In this document: positions 45,160 to 54,900 of the stretch, one piece after another
Position numbering within the stretch: position 1 is the first letter of the stretch
How the letters are laid out: each line of letters begins with the position of its first letter
Assembly: GCA_027482245.1 (NCBI GenBank)
Contig: JAIXWG010000064.1
Span: forward strand, 62,001 to 126,000
DNA from: Acetobacteraceae bacterium
GTDB taxonomy: Bacteria > Pseudomonadota > Alphaproteobacteria > Acetobacterales > Acetobacteraceae
DNA: 64,000 nt
Direction of reading: 5' to 3'
Notes under the pieces: generated by a model
Told to the model about the DNA's origin: nothing
Database searches by the model: none
What the model saw: only the letters and a program-made list of their open reading frames with translations
Made by a program: the position numbers and the translations under genes

Positions 45160-46036
45160 GATGTCGGGTAGTCCCCCGCAGGCGCCGGCACCGCCCCCCG
45201 GCGCCGGAACATGGGCATGATGCCATGTCGGACCCGGCACTTGCCAGCATCCGTTGAGAGCGCGCTTCAACCCAGGCGCGCAGCAACGACCGAAGCGGCG
45301 CAGGCCCGCCACTTGTGCGCCGCACACAAATCGGCGATGGGGCGGCGCGGTCACCGCGCCGGCGCCGGCCAGGGCCGGCGGTCCGTCCCTGTTCCGACGG
45401 TGCCTTGTGGCCCCCGGTTGCACCGCCTATGGTGGGATGCCCCGGTGGCGTCAGCCGCCGGCAGGGTCCTTGTGTTCGCGCGGCCGCCCGGCCCGTATCC
45501 CGCCCCGAGATCGAGGCCGGTGATGCGCCAGTGGTGGCCTTAGTCCTGGCATGGTGAGTGGGCGCCGCCCCTTGCCGCGTTTCGCCAGGTGCCGCGGCCC
45601 CCGATCCCGCCGGCGCGGCGCATGCGGCGCATCCTTCCCGTTGGCCGGTCCCTGCACGCAGTCGGGGCGCACGGTCCGACGGGGATGCGTTCCATGCCCA
45701 CGCCGCCCGCCCGATTGCGCCTGCAACCGGCGCCCCCGCCTGGACCTCATGTCCGGGAGACCAGCTCAAGGGGGCTGCCGATTGAAGGGTTTCCGGGGCA
45801 GCGCGAGGCGCGCCCGCCGGGAACGGTCAGCCAGGGGTCTCCCCCGGCCGCACCGATCCCACTGAACCCACAGGGTCGTGCCCCCAGGCCGACCCGCCGA
45901 GAAGAGGACCGGATCGCCGCCGCATGGAAACCCTCCTGCCGCGATTCCGTCGCTTCCCGGGCCCCGCCACCACCTGCCGCCGCTGCCGGCCCCTGGGTGG
46001 AATCCCAGGCCAGCGCGGTGCGGAGTCCCCTCACCC
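45160..46036. other. Long intergenic region / presumed rne leader
   Basis: About 877 nt between the divergent amidase and rne genes. None of the overlapping short frames looks like a gene (Arg/Pro/Ala-rich shadows). It contains a TGTGCG-c-CGCACA palindrome at 45314-45326. RNase E genes often have long 5' leaders used in autoregulation, so part of this may be the rne 5' UTR. I see no promoter with confidence. Confidence 0.6.
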
Positions 46037-49000
46037 ATGACCAAGCGCATGCTGATCGACGCATCCCACCCGGAAGAGACCCGGGTGGTGGTGCTGGACG
46101 GCAACCGGCTCGAAGCCTTCGACATCGAGTCGGCCAACAAGATGCCCCTGAAGGGCAACATCTACCTGGCCCGCGTCGTGCGGGTCGAACCCAGCCTGCA
46201 GGCCGCCTTCGTCGAGTATGGCGGCAACCGGCACGGCTTCCTGGCCTTCGGCGAGATCCATCCCGACTACTACCAGCTTCCCGTCGCCGACCGGCAGCGC
46301 CTGATCGAGATGCAGCAGGCCGAGGCGCGCGAGGAGCAGGAGCGCGAGGACGCCGAGGACGCGGCGCGTGACATCGATGCCGCGCTGAACGGCGCTCTCG
46401 AAGCCGCCGCCGCGGCGGAGATCGAGGCCGGTGCCGCCGAGCCGGAAGCCCCGGCCGAGATCCGGCATGAGGAGGTCTCCGCCCAGGCCGAGCAGCCCGC
46501 CGAGGCTGCCGACGCCCAGGCTAGCGAGACAGGCAGCGAGGCCGGCGCCGGGCAGAGCGCGGAGGCCGCCGAGGCTGCCGCCGACGACGCCTATGCCGCC
46601 GCCGCCGAGAGCGACGCCGCCGAAGCCGCCGCCGACGCGGCCGAGGACGCCGCACGCAGCGATCACGACCGGGGCCAGGACGATCGGGGCCAGGACGATC
46701 GGCGCGAGGACGAGTACGAGAGCGTCGGCAATGCCGATGCGCCCCCGCCGGAGACGGTGGGCGGCACGACCGAGGATGACGCGCGCGAACGCCGCATCCC
46801 GCCCCGCTTCCTGCGCCACTACAAGATCCAGGAAGTCATCAAGCGCCGGCAGATCATGCTGGTGCAGGTGGTGAAGGAGGAGCGCGGCTCGAAGGGCGCG
46901 GCGCTGACCACCTACATCTCGCTGGCCGGCCGCTTCTCCGTGCTGATGCCGAACTCGCCCCGCGGCGGCGGCGTCTCCCGCAAGATCACCTCCGCCGCCG
47001 ACCGCAAGCGGCTGCGGGAGATCATCGACGAGCAGGGCCTGCCCCAGGGCATGTCGCTGATCGTCCGCACCGCCGGCGCGGCGCGGCCTAAGCCCGAGAT
47101 CAAGCGCGACTGCGAATATTTGCTGCGGCTCTGGGACGGCATCCGGGAACGCACCTTCGCCTCCTCCGCCCCCGCCCTGATCTATGAGGAGGCGGACCTC
47201 ATCAAGCGGTCCATCCGCGACGTCTACGGCAAGGACGTCGAGGAAGTGCTGGTGGATGGCGAGGACGCCTACAACGACGCGCGCGAATTCATGCGCATGC
47301 TGATGCCGGCCCATGCCAGCAAGGTGCGGCCGGTGCGGGACGGCGTGCCGCTGTTCGCCCGCCACGGCGTCGATGCGCAGCTGGACGCCATGCACAGCCC
47401 GACCGTGCAGCTGAAGTCCGGCGGCTACATCGTCATCAACCAGACCGAGGCGCTGGTCGCCATCGACGTAAACTCCGGCCGCGCCACCCGCGACCGGCAC
47501 ATCGAGGACACCGCGCTCCGCACCAACCTGGAGGCGGCCGACGAGGTCGCGCGCCAGCTGCGGCTGCGGGACCTGGCGGGCCTCATCGTCATCGACTTCA
47601 TCGACATGGAGTCGAACAAGCATGACGGGATGGTGGAGCGCCGCCTCAAGGAAGCGCTGAAGCAGGACCGCGCGCGCATCCAGGTCGGCCGCATCAGCCA
47701 TTTCGGCCTGCTGGAGATGTCGCGCCAGCGGCTGCGCCCGAGCGTCGTCGAACACGCCTATGTCGCCTGCCCGCATTGCCAGGGCCGCGGCCTGGTCCGC
47801 GGCGTGGAAAGCAGCGGCCTGCAGGTGCTGCGCGCGATCGAGGAGGAAGGCGCCAAGCGCCGCGCCGCCGAGATCGTCGTGCATGTCGCCATGCCGGTGA
47901 TGCTGTGGCTGCTGAACCGGAAGCGCGAACGGCTCGGCCAGATCGAGCAGAAGTACAGCATGTCCGTGCTGGTGCAGCCGGATGACACGCTGATCCCGCC
48001 AGCGCTGCGCATCGAGCGCACCCGCGCGCAGAATCCCGACGCCATCGCCGAACGCCCCTCCGCGCTGCGCATGGACTATGCGCCGGAGCCGGAGGAGCCC
48101 GAGGTCGATACGCTGGAGGAGATCGAGGAGGAGGCCCCGCCCCCGCCGCGCCAGCGTGAGCAGCGCGAGCCTCGCCAGCCCCGCGAAGCGCGGGAGCCGC
48201 GTGAGCCCCGGGGCGATGCCGCCGAGCCGCGCGCGCCGCGCGAGGGGGTGCCGGAGGCCGAGGGTGAATCCTCCGCCGAGGGCCAGCGCCGCCGCCGCCG
48301 CCGCCGCCGCCGTGGCGGTCGCCGCGAGGGCATGGAAGGCCGTCCGGAAGGCACTGCCGATGGCGCCAATGCCGGTGGCGACGAGGAGGGCGAGGAGGAC
48401 GAGGTGAACGCCGAGGCCGCGGCCGAGGCGGAGCCCGCCACCGCCGAGGCCGGATCGCCGGAAGCCGCGTCGCCGGAGGCCGGGATGGCGGAGGCGGGAA
48501 CGCCCGATGCCGATGCCGATGCCGATGCCGCCGCCGCCGCCGAGGAGGAGAGCGCCGCACGCCGCCGCCGCGGCCGCCGCGGTGGCCGCCGCCGGCGCGA
48601 GGGCGAGGAGAGCGTGGGCGAGGAAGCCCCGGTCGCCGCTGCCCCCCCGCCGCGCCGCGCGCCGACGCCGGCCGACCCCTTCGCCGGGCACATGGACGAC
48701 ATCTTCTCCGCCATGGAAGCGGCGGAGGAGGCGGCCGCCCGCGCCGTGACGGCGCGCCGCCAGCCCGCGCCGGCGCCGCAGCCCGAGGCCCCGGCCCCCG
48801 AGGCCGCCGCGCCGGTGGCGGAGGCCCCCAAGGCCGAAGCCCCGGCCATTGAGACGGCGGCCGAGGTCCCGGCCACCGAAGCCCCGGCGCCCGTGGTCGA
48901 AACGGCCTCCGTCGAAGCCAGCGTCACCGTGACCGCGGAAGCCAGCTTCACGGCCGCCGAGCCCGCGCCGGAACCGGCCCCGGCGGCTCCCCCTGCGGCC

Positions 49001-49114
49001 GCTGCCGAGGCGGGGGTGCCGGAGGTGGTCGCCGCCCCGCCCGTCGCCCCCATCGTGCTGGGCGAGGGGACGGAGGTGGACCTGCCGCGCAAGCGCGGCT
49101 GGTGGCGCCGCTGA
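46037..49114 (+). CDS. rne: Ribonuclease E/G family endoribonuclease
   Basis: A 1025-residue RNase E, the core endonuclease of RNA turnover and rRNA/tRNA processing. It opens MTKRMLIDASHPEETRVVVLDGN. An S1 domain is split by a ~170-residue Ala/Glu/Asp-rich insert (about residues 95-265, with DRGQDDRGQDDRRED) before RHYKIQEVIKRRQIMLVQVVKEERGSKGAALTTYISLAGR. The DNase I-like catalytic part shows VAIDVNSGRATRD and LIVIDFIDMES with the Mg2+-binding Asp residues. CPHCQGRG is the Zn-link. The C-terminal ~400 residues are disordered, with an Arg-rich patch (QRRRRRRRRRGGRR) for RNA binding. ATG 46037 is chosen by homology. Confidence 0.96.
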   Translation: MTKRMLIDASHPEETRVVVLDGNRLEAFDIESANKMPLKGNIYLARVVRVEPSLQAAFVEYGGNRHGFLAFGEIHPDYYQLPVADRQRLIEMQQAEAREEQEREDAEDAARDIDAALNGALEAAAAAEIEAGAAEPEAPAEIRHEEVSAQAEQPAEAADAQASETGSEAGAGQSAEAAEAAADDAYAAAAESDAAEAAADAAEDAARSDHDRGQDDRGQDDRREDEYESVGNADAPPPETVGGTTEDDARERRIPPRFLRHYKIQEVIKRRQIMLVQVVKEERGSKGAALTTYISLAGRFSVLMPNSPRGGGVSRKITSAADRKRLREIIDEQGLPQGMSLIVRTAGAARPKPEIKRDCEYLLRLWDGIRERTFASSAPALIYEEADLIKRSIRDVYGKDVEEVLVDGEDAYNDAREFMRMLMPAHASKVRPVRDGVPLFARHGVDAQLDAMHSPTVQLKSGGYIVINQTEALVAIDVNSGRATRDRHIEDTALRTNLEAADEVARQLRLRDLAGLIVIDFIDMESNKHDGMVERRLKEALKQDRARIQVGRISHFGLLEMSRQRLRPSVVEHAYVACPHCQGRGLVRGVESSGLQVLRAIEEEGAKRRAAEIVVHVAMPVMLWLLNRKRERLGQIEQKYSMSVLVQPDDTLIPPALRIERTRAQNPDAIAERPSALRMDYAPEPEEPEVDTLEEIEEEAPPPPRQREQREPRQPREAREPREPRGDAAEPRAPREGVPEAEGESSAEGQRRRRRRRRRGGRREGMEGRPEGTADGANAGGDEEGEEDEVNAEAAAEAEPATAEAGSPEAASPEAGMAEAGTPDADADADAAAAAEEESAARRRRGRRGGRRRREGEESVGEEAPVAAAPPPRRAPTPADPFAGHMDDIFSAMEAAEEAAARAVTARRQPAPAPQPEAPAPEAAAPVAEAPKAEAPAIETAAEVPATEAPAPVVETASVEASVTVTAEASFTAAEPAPEPAPAAPPAAAAEAGVPEVVAAPPVAPIVLGEGTEVDLPRKRGWWRR

Positions 49115-49142
49115 TCCGCAGCACCGCGCTGCCTGCCTGATC

Positions 49143-49174
49143 GAAGCCGCCGGGATGACCATCCCGGCGGCTTC
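49143..49174 (+). terminator. Terminator-like hairpin after rne
   Basis: GAAGCCGCCGGGATG and CATCCCGGCGGCTTC are perfect 15-nt arms around a 2-nt centre, 28 nt after the rne stop. Only GTCGTT follows, so a U-tract is lacking. Confidence 0.6.
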
Positions 49175-49311
49175 GTCGTTCATGGCGCCCCGGCGCCGTG
49201 GCGCGGGGCGGCGCATGGCAGCCTCCCCGACCCCCCGGTTGCGGCCGCGCGGGCAACCGGTGATGGTGCGCCCATCCAGCCGGGCGGACCGGCGCAGGGG
49301 GAGTGCATCGC

Positions 49312-50331
49312 GTGGCGCAGCTGACCGTCCTCGAACCCGAGGGCATGTATCCCGACACGGCGCTGGAGCAGGAGATCCTCGGCCCTTCGGTGGAGGTGCT
49401 GCATGGCGGCGCGCCGCATACCGAATCGCTCGACATGCTGCCGGACGAGCTTTGCGCCCGCGTCGATGGCCTGCTGATCTTCCGCCACTGGCTGCGCCCG
49501 CAGCACATCGCGCGCTTCCCGAAGCTCAAGGTCGTGGTGCGCATGGGCGTGGGGTATGACCGGCTGGACCGCGCGGCCTGCGCGGCCCGCGGCATCACCG
49601 TCTGCAACGTGCCGGACTACGGCACGATGGAAGTGGCGGACCACGCCATGTCGCTGGTCCTGGCGCTGACCCGCGGCGTCATCCTGCACCACGACCTGCA
49701 GCGCGAATCGCCGCCGGCCGCCTGGCGCTACGTGGACAGCCCGCTGATCAAGCGGGCGCAGGAACAGGGCTTCGGCATCGTCGGCCTAGGCCGGATCGGC
49801 ACGGCGGTGGCGCTGCGCGCCAAGGCCTTCGGCTTCAAGGTCCGCTTCTTCGACCCCTACCTGCCGAACGGCGTGGACCGGGCACTCGGCATCCAGCGGG
49901 CGCGGACGCTGGAGGAGCTGATGCGGGGCTCCGACATCCTGTCCATCCATGTGCCGGACACGCGCACGACGCGCGGCATGATCGGCGCAAAGGAACTGGC
50001 CTGGCTGCCGCAGGGCGCCGTGGTGGTGAACACCGCGCGCGGCACCAGCCTCGACATCGATGCGGTGGAGGCCGCGCTGCGGTCGAACCACCTGGCCGGC
50101 GCGGGGCTCGACGTGATCCCGGTGGAGCCGCCCGTGGACCCGGTGCCGGGGCTGCTGGCCGCCTATCGCGCGCGGGAGGAATGGCTGAAGGGCCGCGTCG
50201 TCATCACCCCCCACAGCGCCTTCCACACGCCGCATGCCTGGGACGACATCCGCCGGAAAAGCGCCGAGACGATGCGGGACGTCCTGGTTCTCGGCCTTGA
50301 CACGAACGTGATCCGCCCGGACCAGGACTGA
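49312..50331 (+). CDS. D-isomer 2-hydroxyacid dehydrogenase (CtBP-like)
   Basis: A 339-residue NAD-dependent dehydrogenase of the 2-hydroxyacid/C-terminal-binding-protein type. The Rossmann motif is GFGIVGLGRIGTAVALRAKAFG (residues ~148-169). The substrate-binding Arg is in NTARGTSLDIDAVEAAL, the Glu in LDVIPVEPP, and the catalytic His in VVITPHSAFHTPHAWDD. VRMGVGYDRLDRAACAARGITVCNVPDYGTMEVADH is the typical N-terminal signature. GTG at 49312 is preferred over GTG 49303, because AGGGGGA ends about 9 nt before it. The substrate is unknown. It lies alone before the capsule-type cluster. Confidence 0.88.
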   Translation: MAQLTVLEPEGMYPDTALEQEILGPSVEVLHGGAPHTESLDMLPDELCARVDGLLIFRHWLRPQHIARFPKLKVVVRMGVGYDRLDRAACAARGITVCNVPDYGTMEVADHAMSLVLALTRGVILHHDLQRESPPAAWRYVDSPLIKRAQEQGFGIVGLGRIGTAVALRAKAFGFKVRFFDPYLPNGVDRALGIQRARTLEELMRGSDILSIHVPDTRTTRGMIGAKELAWLPQGAVVVNTARGTSLDIDAVEAALRSNHLAGAGLDVIPVEPPVDPVPGLLAAYRAREEWLKGRVVITPHSAFHTPHAWDDIRRKSAETMRDVLVLGLDTNVIRPDQD

Positions 50332-50626
50332 CCCCGTGCAACCGGTTGTGGTCGCCGGCATAAGACGGCCCCCGGAACCTGCGGCTTTGGGTTGGGCTCG
50401 CGACGCGCAACCAAGCCGCGCATTCCACACGTACTGCGCGAAAGTTTCGGTACCGTTGAAAAAAAGAGATTGACGCAGTGCACATGCTCACACAGTAATG
50501 TGTGCCGCAGGGAAGCGTCGGTCGCTACATGGTTGACTTCCTTGCCAAGGAGATCAGACGGTTGGCCCGCCATCAGGCAGATTCTATCGGGTGGTGGGCG
50601 TCTCCCTGGCAGGGGAAGCGCTAGGC
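50332..50626. other. Intergenic region before the glycosyltransferase gene
   Basis: 295 nt without a gene, with an AT-richer middle part (50455-50505) carrying the promoter-like site described separately. Confidence 0.6.
50470..50504 (+). promoter_or_regulatory. Putative promoter with palindromic -10 region
   Basis: TTGACG at 50470-50475 is followed after 18 nt by AGTAAT (50494-50499), a fair sigma70-like pair. The -10 is framed by CACAC and GTGTG, a perfect 5-bp dyad (50489-50504) that could be an operator. It lies 123 nt before the glycosyltransferase start and may drive the whole cluster. Confidence 0.45.
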
Positions 50627-51901
50627 ATGCACGTATTCCTCGACATCTCCAGGTTGCTAAGTGTCGCGCACCGGACCGCCCCATCGGGGATCGACCGGGT
50701 GGAACTGGCCTATGCCCGGCATTGGGCGAGCCTGGCGCCAACGGAATGCACTTTCGTCGCTGAAGTTCCCCTGCTGGGCTTCGCTGCCCTGCCGGCCTCG
50801 CTCGTCCGTGAACTGGTCACGGCGCTGGAGGAAGCGTGGGAGAACGGGGCGCGGATCGCCACCGGTGCCGCCCGCCGTGCCCGCCTCGCCCTGCCCTTCG
50901 GTCGCGGGGCGCTGGTGGAGGCGCTGCGCCGGCCGGGGCCGAAATGCTTCCTGCTGGTGTCGCACCGCGCGCTGGAACGCCCGGCCCGGATCGCCGCGCT
51001 GCGGCGCCAGGGCTGCCACTTCGTGCCGCTGATCCATGACCTGATCCCGCTGCACCACCCGGAATTCGCCCGCGCAGGCCATGCGGAGAAGCATCGCCGC
51101 CGGATCGTGACCACCGCCGCGCTGGCGGACGCCATCATCGTCAACTCCGCCGCCACCGCCGCCGAATTGCTGCCGTGGCTGAGCGCCCGCCCCTCCCCCC
51201 CGCAGGTCGCGGTGGCGCCGCTCGGCGTCACGCCGCCGATGGTGGAAGCGCCGCCGGTCGCGCTGCGTCCCTACTTCGTGGTGCTCGGCACGATCGAGCC
51301 GCGGAAGAACCACCTGCTGCTGCTGAACCTGTGGCGCCAGCTGGCCAGCACCCATGGTGCCGCGGCCCCGCGCCTGGTCGTCGTCGGCCGCCGCGGGTGG
51401 GAGAACGAGAACGTGCTGGACATGCTGGAGCGCTGCAGCGCCCTGGATGGCCTGGTGCGGGAAGCCGGGCCGCTGCCGGACCGCGAAGTGGCATCCCTGC
51501 TGCGCGGCGCCCGCGCCCTGCTGTTCCCCTCCTTTGCCGAGGGCTTCGGCCTGCCGCTGGCGGAGGCCCTGGCGCTCGGCGTCCCCGCCATCGCGTCCGA
51601 CCTGCCGGCCCTGCGCGAAGTGGGTGGCGCGGCGCCGGACTACCTGGACCCGCTGGACGGATCCGCCTGGCGCAGCGCGGTGCTGGACTATGCGCGGTCC
51701 GACAGCGTCGGCCGCCGCGCCCAGTTCGGCCGCCTCGCCACGTGGCGGCCGCCAAGCTGGGAACGCCATTTCATCGAGGTGGATCGCCTGATGGCCCGCC
51801 TCTCCCAGCGCCCGGTGGGCCCGCCTTCCCTGCTGCCGGCCGTCCCGGCGGTGGCGCGGCCGGACTCCGGCGTCGGACGTCGCGATGAAGGCCATCCATG
51901 A
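50627..51901 (+). CDS. Glycosyltransferase family 4 protein
   Basis: A 424-residue GT-B retaining glycosyltransferase. The N-terminal domain starts HVFLDISRLLSVAHRTAPSGIDRVE. The donor domain shows YFVVLGTIEPRKNHLLLLN (residues ~220-240) and the nucleotide-sugar site ALLFPSFAEGFGLPLAEALALGVPAIASD with the E-x7-E pattern. 'GIDRVELAYAR' is common in mannosyl/glucosyltransferases of polysaccharide loci. It is cytosolic or membrane-associated and has no TM segment. ATG at 50627 is preferred to 50591. The PKS gene starts 81 nt downstream, so the enzyme may add sugar to the same lipid or capsule product. Confidence 0.9.
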   Translation: MHVFLDISRLLSVAHRTAPSGIDRVELAYARHWASLAPTECTFVAEVPLLGFAALPASLVRELVTALEEAWENGARIATGAARRARLALPFGRGALVEALRRPGPKCFLLVSHRALERPARIAALRRQGCHFVPLIHDLIPLHHPEFARAGHAEKHRRRIVTTAALADAIIVNSAATAAELLPWLSARPSPPQVAVAPLGVTPPMVEAPPVALRPYFVVLGTIEPRKNHLLLLNLWRQLASTHGAAAPRLVVVGRRGWENENVLDMLERCSALDGLVREAGPLPDREVASLLRGARALLFPSFAEGFGLPLAEALALGVPAIASDLPALREVGGAAPDYLDPLDGSAWRSAVLDYARSDSVGRRAQFGRLATWRPPSWERHFIEVDRLMARLSQRPVGPPSLLPAVPAVARPDSGVGRRDEGHP

Positions 51902-51982
51902 CCCCGGGCGCCCCCCCGGCCGGTCCGCCCCTTTCCCGCACGCGGTGCGAGGCCTCGCGCTGACCAGGGTGAGGGCGGCACG

Positions 51983-54900
51983 ATGACGCGCGCCGATCGT
52001 CCAGAACGGACGACACGGCCCGGCACGACACGGCAGGGAATGCGCAGCAGGGCGGGCGAGCGGGCGGCGACGCCGATCGCGATCGTCGGCGCGGCCTGCC
52101 GGCTCCCTGGCGCCGCTAGCCTCGATGCGCTGTGGCCCATGCTGGATGCCGGGACCGACGCCGTCACGTCGCTCCCGCCCGACCGCTTCACGCAGGCTGC
52201 CTTCCTCCACCCGCGGCGGGGCGAGCCCGGCCGGTCCTACACCTTCGCCGCCGGCACCATCGGCGATGCGCGCGGCTTCGATGCCGGCGCCTTCGGCATC
52301 TCCCCGCGGGAGGCGGCGGAGATGGACCCGCAGCAGCGCCTCCTGCTGGAAGTCTCGGCGGAGGCGCTGGAGGATGCGGGCTGGCGCCCCTCCGCCATCG
52401 CGGGCCAGGCGGTCGGCGTCTTCATCGGCGGGTCCGCGACGGATTACGCGGAGCTGCGGCTGCCCGACGCCGCCGGCGCCGACCGCTACTTCATGACGGG
52501 CAACGCGCTGTCGATCCTATCCAACCGGCTGACCAATGTCTTCGACCTGCGCGGCCCCGCGCAGACGATCGACACGGCCTGCTCCTCCTCCCTCGTCGCG
52601 CTGCACGCCGCCTGCGCCGCGCTGGCGGAGGGACGGCTGGAATCGGCCCTGGTCGGGGGCGTGCAGATGCTGCTCTCGCCCTTCGCCTTCGGCGGCTTCT
52701 CGCGCGCCGGCATGCTCTCCCCCTCCGGGCGCTGCCGCGCCTTCGATGCAGCGGCGGATGGCTATGTCCGGGCCGAAGGGGCGGTCGCGCTGCTGCTGAA
52801 GCCACTGGATGCGGCGCTGGCGGCGGGCGATGCGGTGCGCGGCGTCATCCTGGGCAGCGGCGTGAACAGCGCGGGGCGCACCATCGGCCTGTCGCTGCCG
52901 AACCGGGAAGCGCAGGCCATGCTGATCCGCCGCGTCATGGCGGAGGCCGGCGTCACGCCCGACGACCTCGCCTATTTCGAGGCGCATGGCACCGGCACGC
53001 AGGTCGGCGACCCGACGGAAGCCTGGGCCATCGGGCAGGCCGCCGCCGCGGGCCGCGCGAAGGCGCTGCCGATCGGCTCCATCAAGACCAATATCGGGCA
53101 TCTGGAACCGGCCTCCGGCCTCGCGGGCGTGCTGAAGGCGCTGCTGGTCCTGGAACACGGGCGGGTGCCGCCGACGCTGCACCAGGCCAACCCCAACCCG
53201 GTGATCGAATTCGGCCGCCTGAACCTGCGCGTGGTGGCGCAGGCGGAAGCGCTGGAAGCCACGGCGGGGACTCCGGTGGCGGGGGTGAACTCCTTCGGCT
53301 TCGGCGGCACCAACGCGACCGTGCTGCTCGCCGCCGCGCCCCGCCCGGCCGCCATGTCCGCCCGCGGCCGGCCGGGGCCGCTGCCGCCGCTGCTGCTCTC
53401 CGCCCGCTCCGCCGCCGCACTCGGCGCGCTGGCGGCGCGCTGGCAGGACCGGCTGCGGGGGGCGGATGCCGCCAGCGTCGCCGCCCTCGCCCGCGGCACC
53501 GCGCGCCACCGGGACCTGCTGCCGCAGCGGCTGGTGCTGCGGGGCCGGGACGGCGATGCGCTGGCCGAGGCCATCGCCACCTGGCGCGAACGCCCCGATG
53601 CCGCCACCACCGGCGCCACCCCGGGCACCGCGCCGGCCGCCCCGGGTGGCCTCTGCTTCGTCTTCAGCGGCAATGGCGCGCAGCATGCCGGCATGGCGCG
53701 CGGCGCCCTGGCGCAATCCGCCGCCTTCCGGCGCGCCTTCGCGCCCGTCGATGCCGCGCTCGCGCCGCTGCTCGGCTGGTCGCCGCTCGCCATGCTGCGG
53801 GCGGGCGTCACGGCGGAGCAGCTGGCCGCGACCGACATCGCGCAGCCCCTGCTCTTCGCCATCCAGGCCGCGACACTCGGCGTGCTGGCCACGCAGGGCA
53901 TCCGGCCGGACATGGTGCTGGGCCATTCGGTGGGGGAGGTCGCGGCCGCCCATGCGGCCGGGGTGCTCGATTTGCCCGCCGCCGCCCGGCTGGTGGTGGC
54001 GCGCAGCCGGCACCAGCAGCGCATGCGCGGCATCGGCCGCATGGCGGCGCTCGGCGCTTCCGCCGCCGATGCTGCTGCAATGATCGAGGGCCTGGGCGCG
54101 GCGGGCGCGGGGCTGGAGATCGCCGCCTTCAACGCCCCCGCCGCCGTCACCCTGGCCGGCCCGGCGGAGGCACTCGCCGCGCTGCGCTCGGTGGCGGAGG
54201 CGCGGCGGCATTCCTTCATCCCGCTCGACCTCGACTTCGCCTTCCACAGCAGCGCCATGGACCCGGTGCGGGATGCGCTGGTGGCGGACCTGGCCGGCCT
54301 GCCGGCCACGGCCGCCCGCGTGCCCCTGGTCTCCACCGTGACCGGCGAGGCGCTGGAGGGCGGGGAAGCGGACGCCGCCTATTGGTGGCGCAACCTTCGC
54401 CAGCCCGTGCGGTTCGAGGGCGCGGTCCGCAGCGCGCTCGCCCGCGGCGCCCGCCTGTTCGTGGAGATCGGCCCCCACCCCGTCCTGCAATCCTACCTGC
54501 GGGAGACGTTCCGTGCCGCCTCGGCGGAGGCCCTGCCGCTGGCGACGCTGAGCCGGCGCGACGTGGACGGCCTGGACCCCTTCCCCGTCATCGCGGACCG
54601 GCTGGTCGCGGCCGGCGCGGACCCGCGCGGCGGGCCTGCCTTCCGCGGCCCGGCGGAGCGCCGGCTGCCGCTGACGCCCTTCGACCGCAAGCCCGCCTGG
54701 CACGCGCCGACGCCGGAGACGATCCGGCTGGTGGATCCCGACCTGGACCATCCGCTGCTCGGCTTCCGGCGGGGCACGGAGCCGGGGACGTGGTCGCGCC
54801 TGCTCGACACGGACCTGGAGCCCTGGCTGGCCGACCACCGGCTGGGGCCGGATGCGGTGCTGCCGGCCTCCGCCATGCTCGACATGGCCCTGGCCGCCGC

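Noticed and set aside
46031-49216. 1061-codon open frame antisense to rne
   Set aside because: Gly/Arg/Leu/His-rich product of high-GC antisense reading; the + strand has all RNase E motifs.
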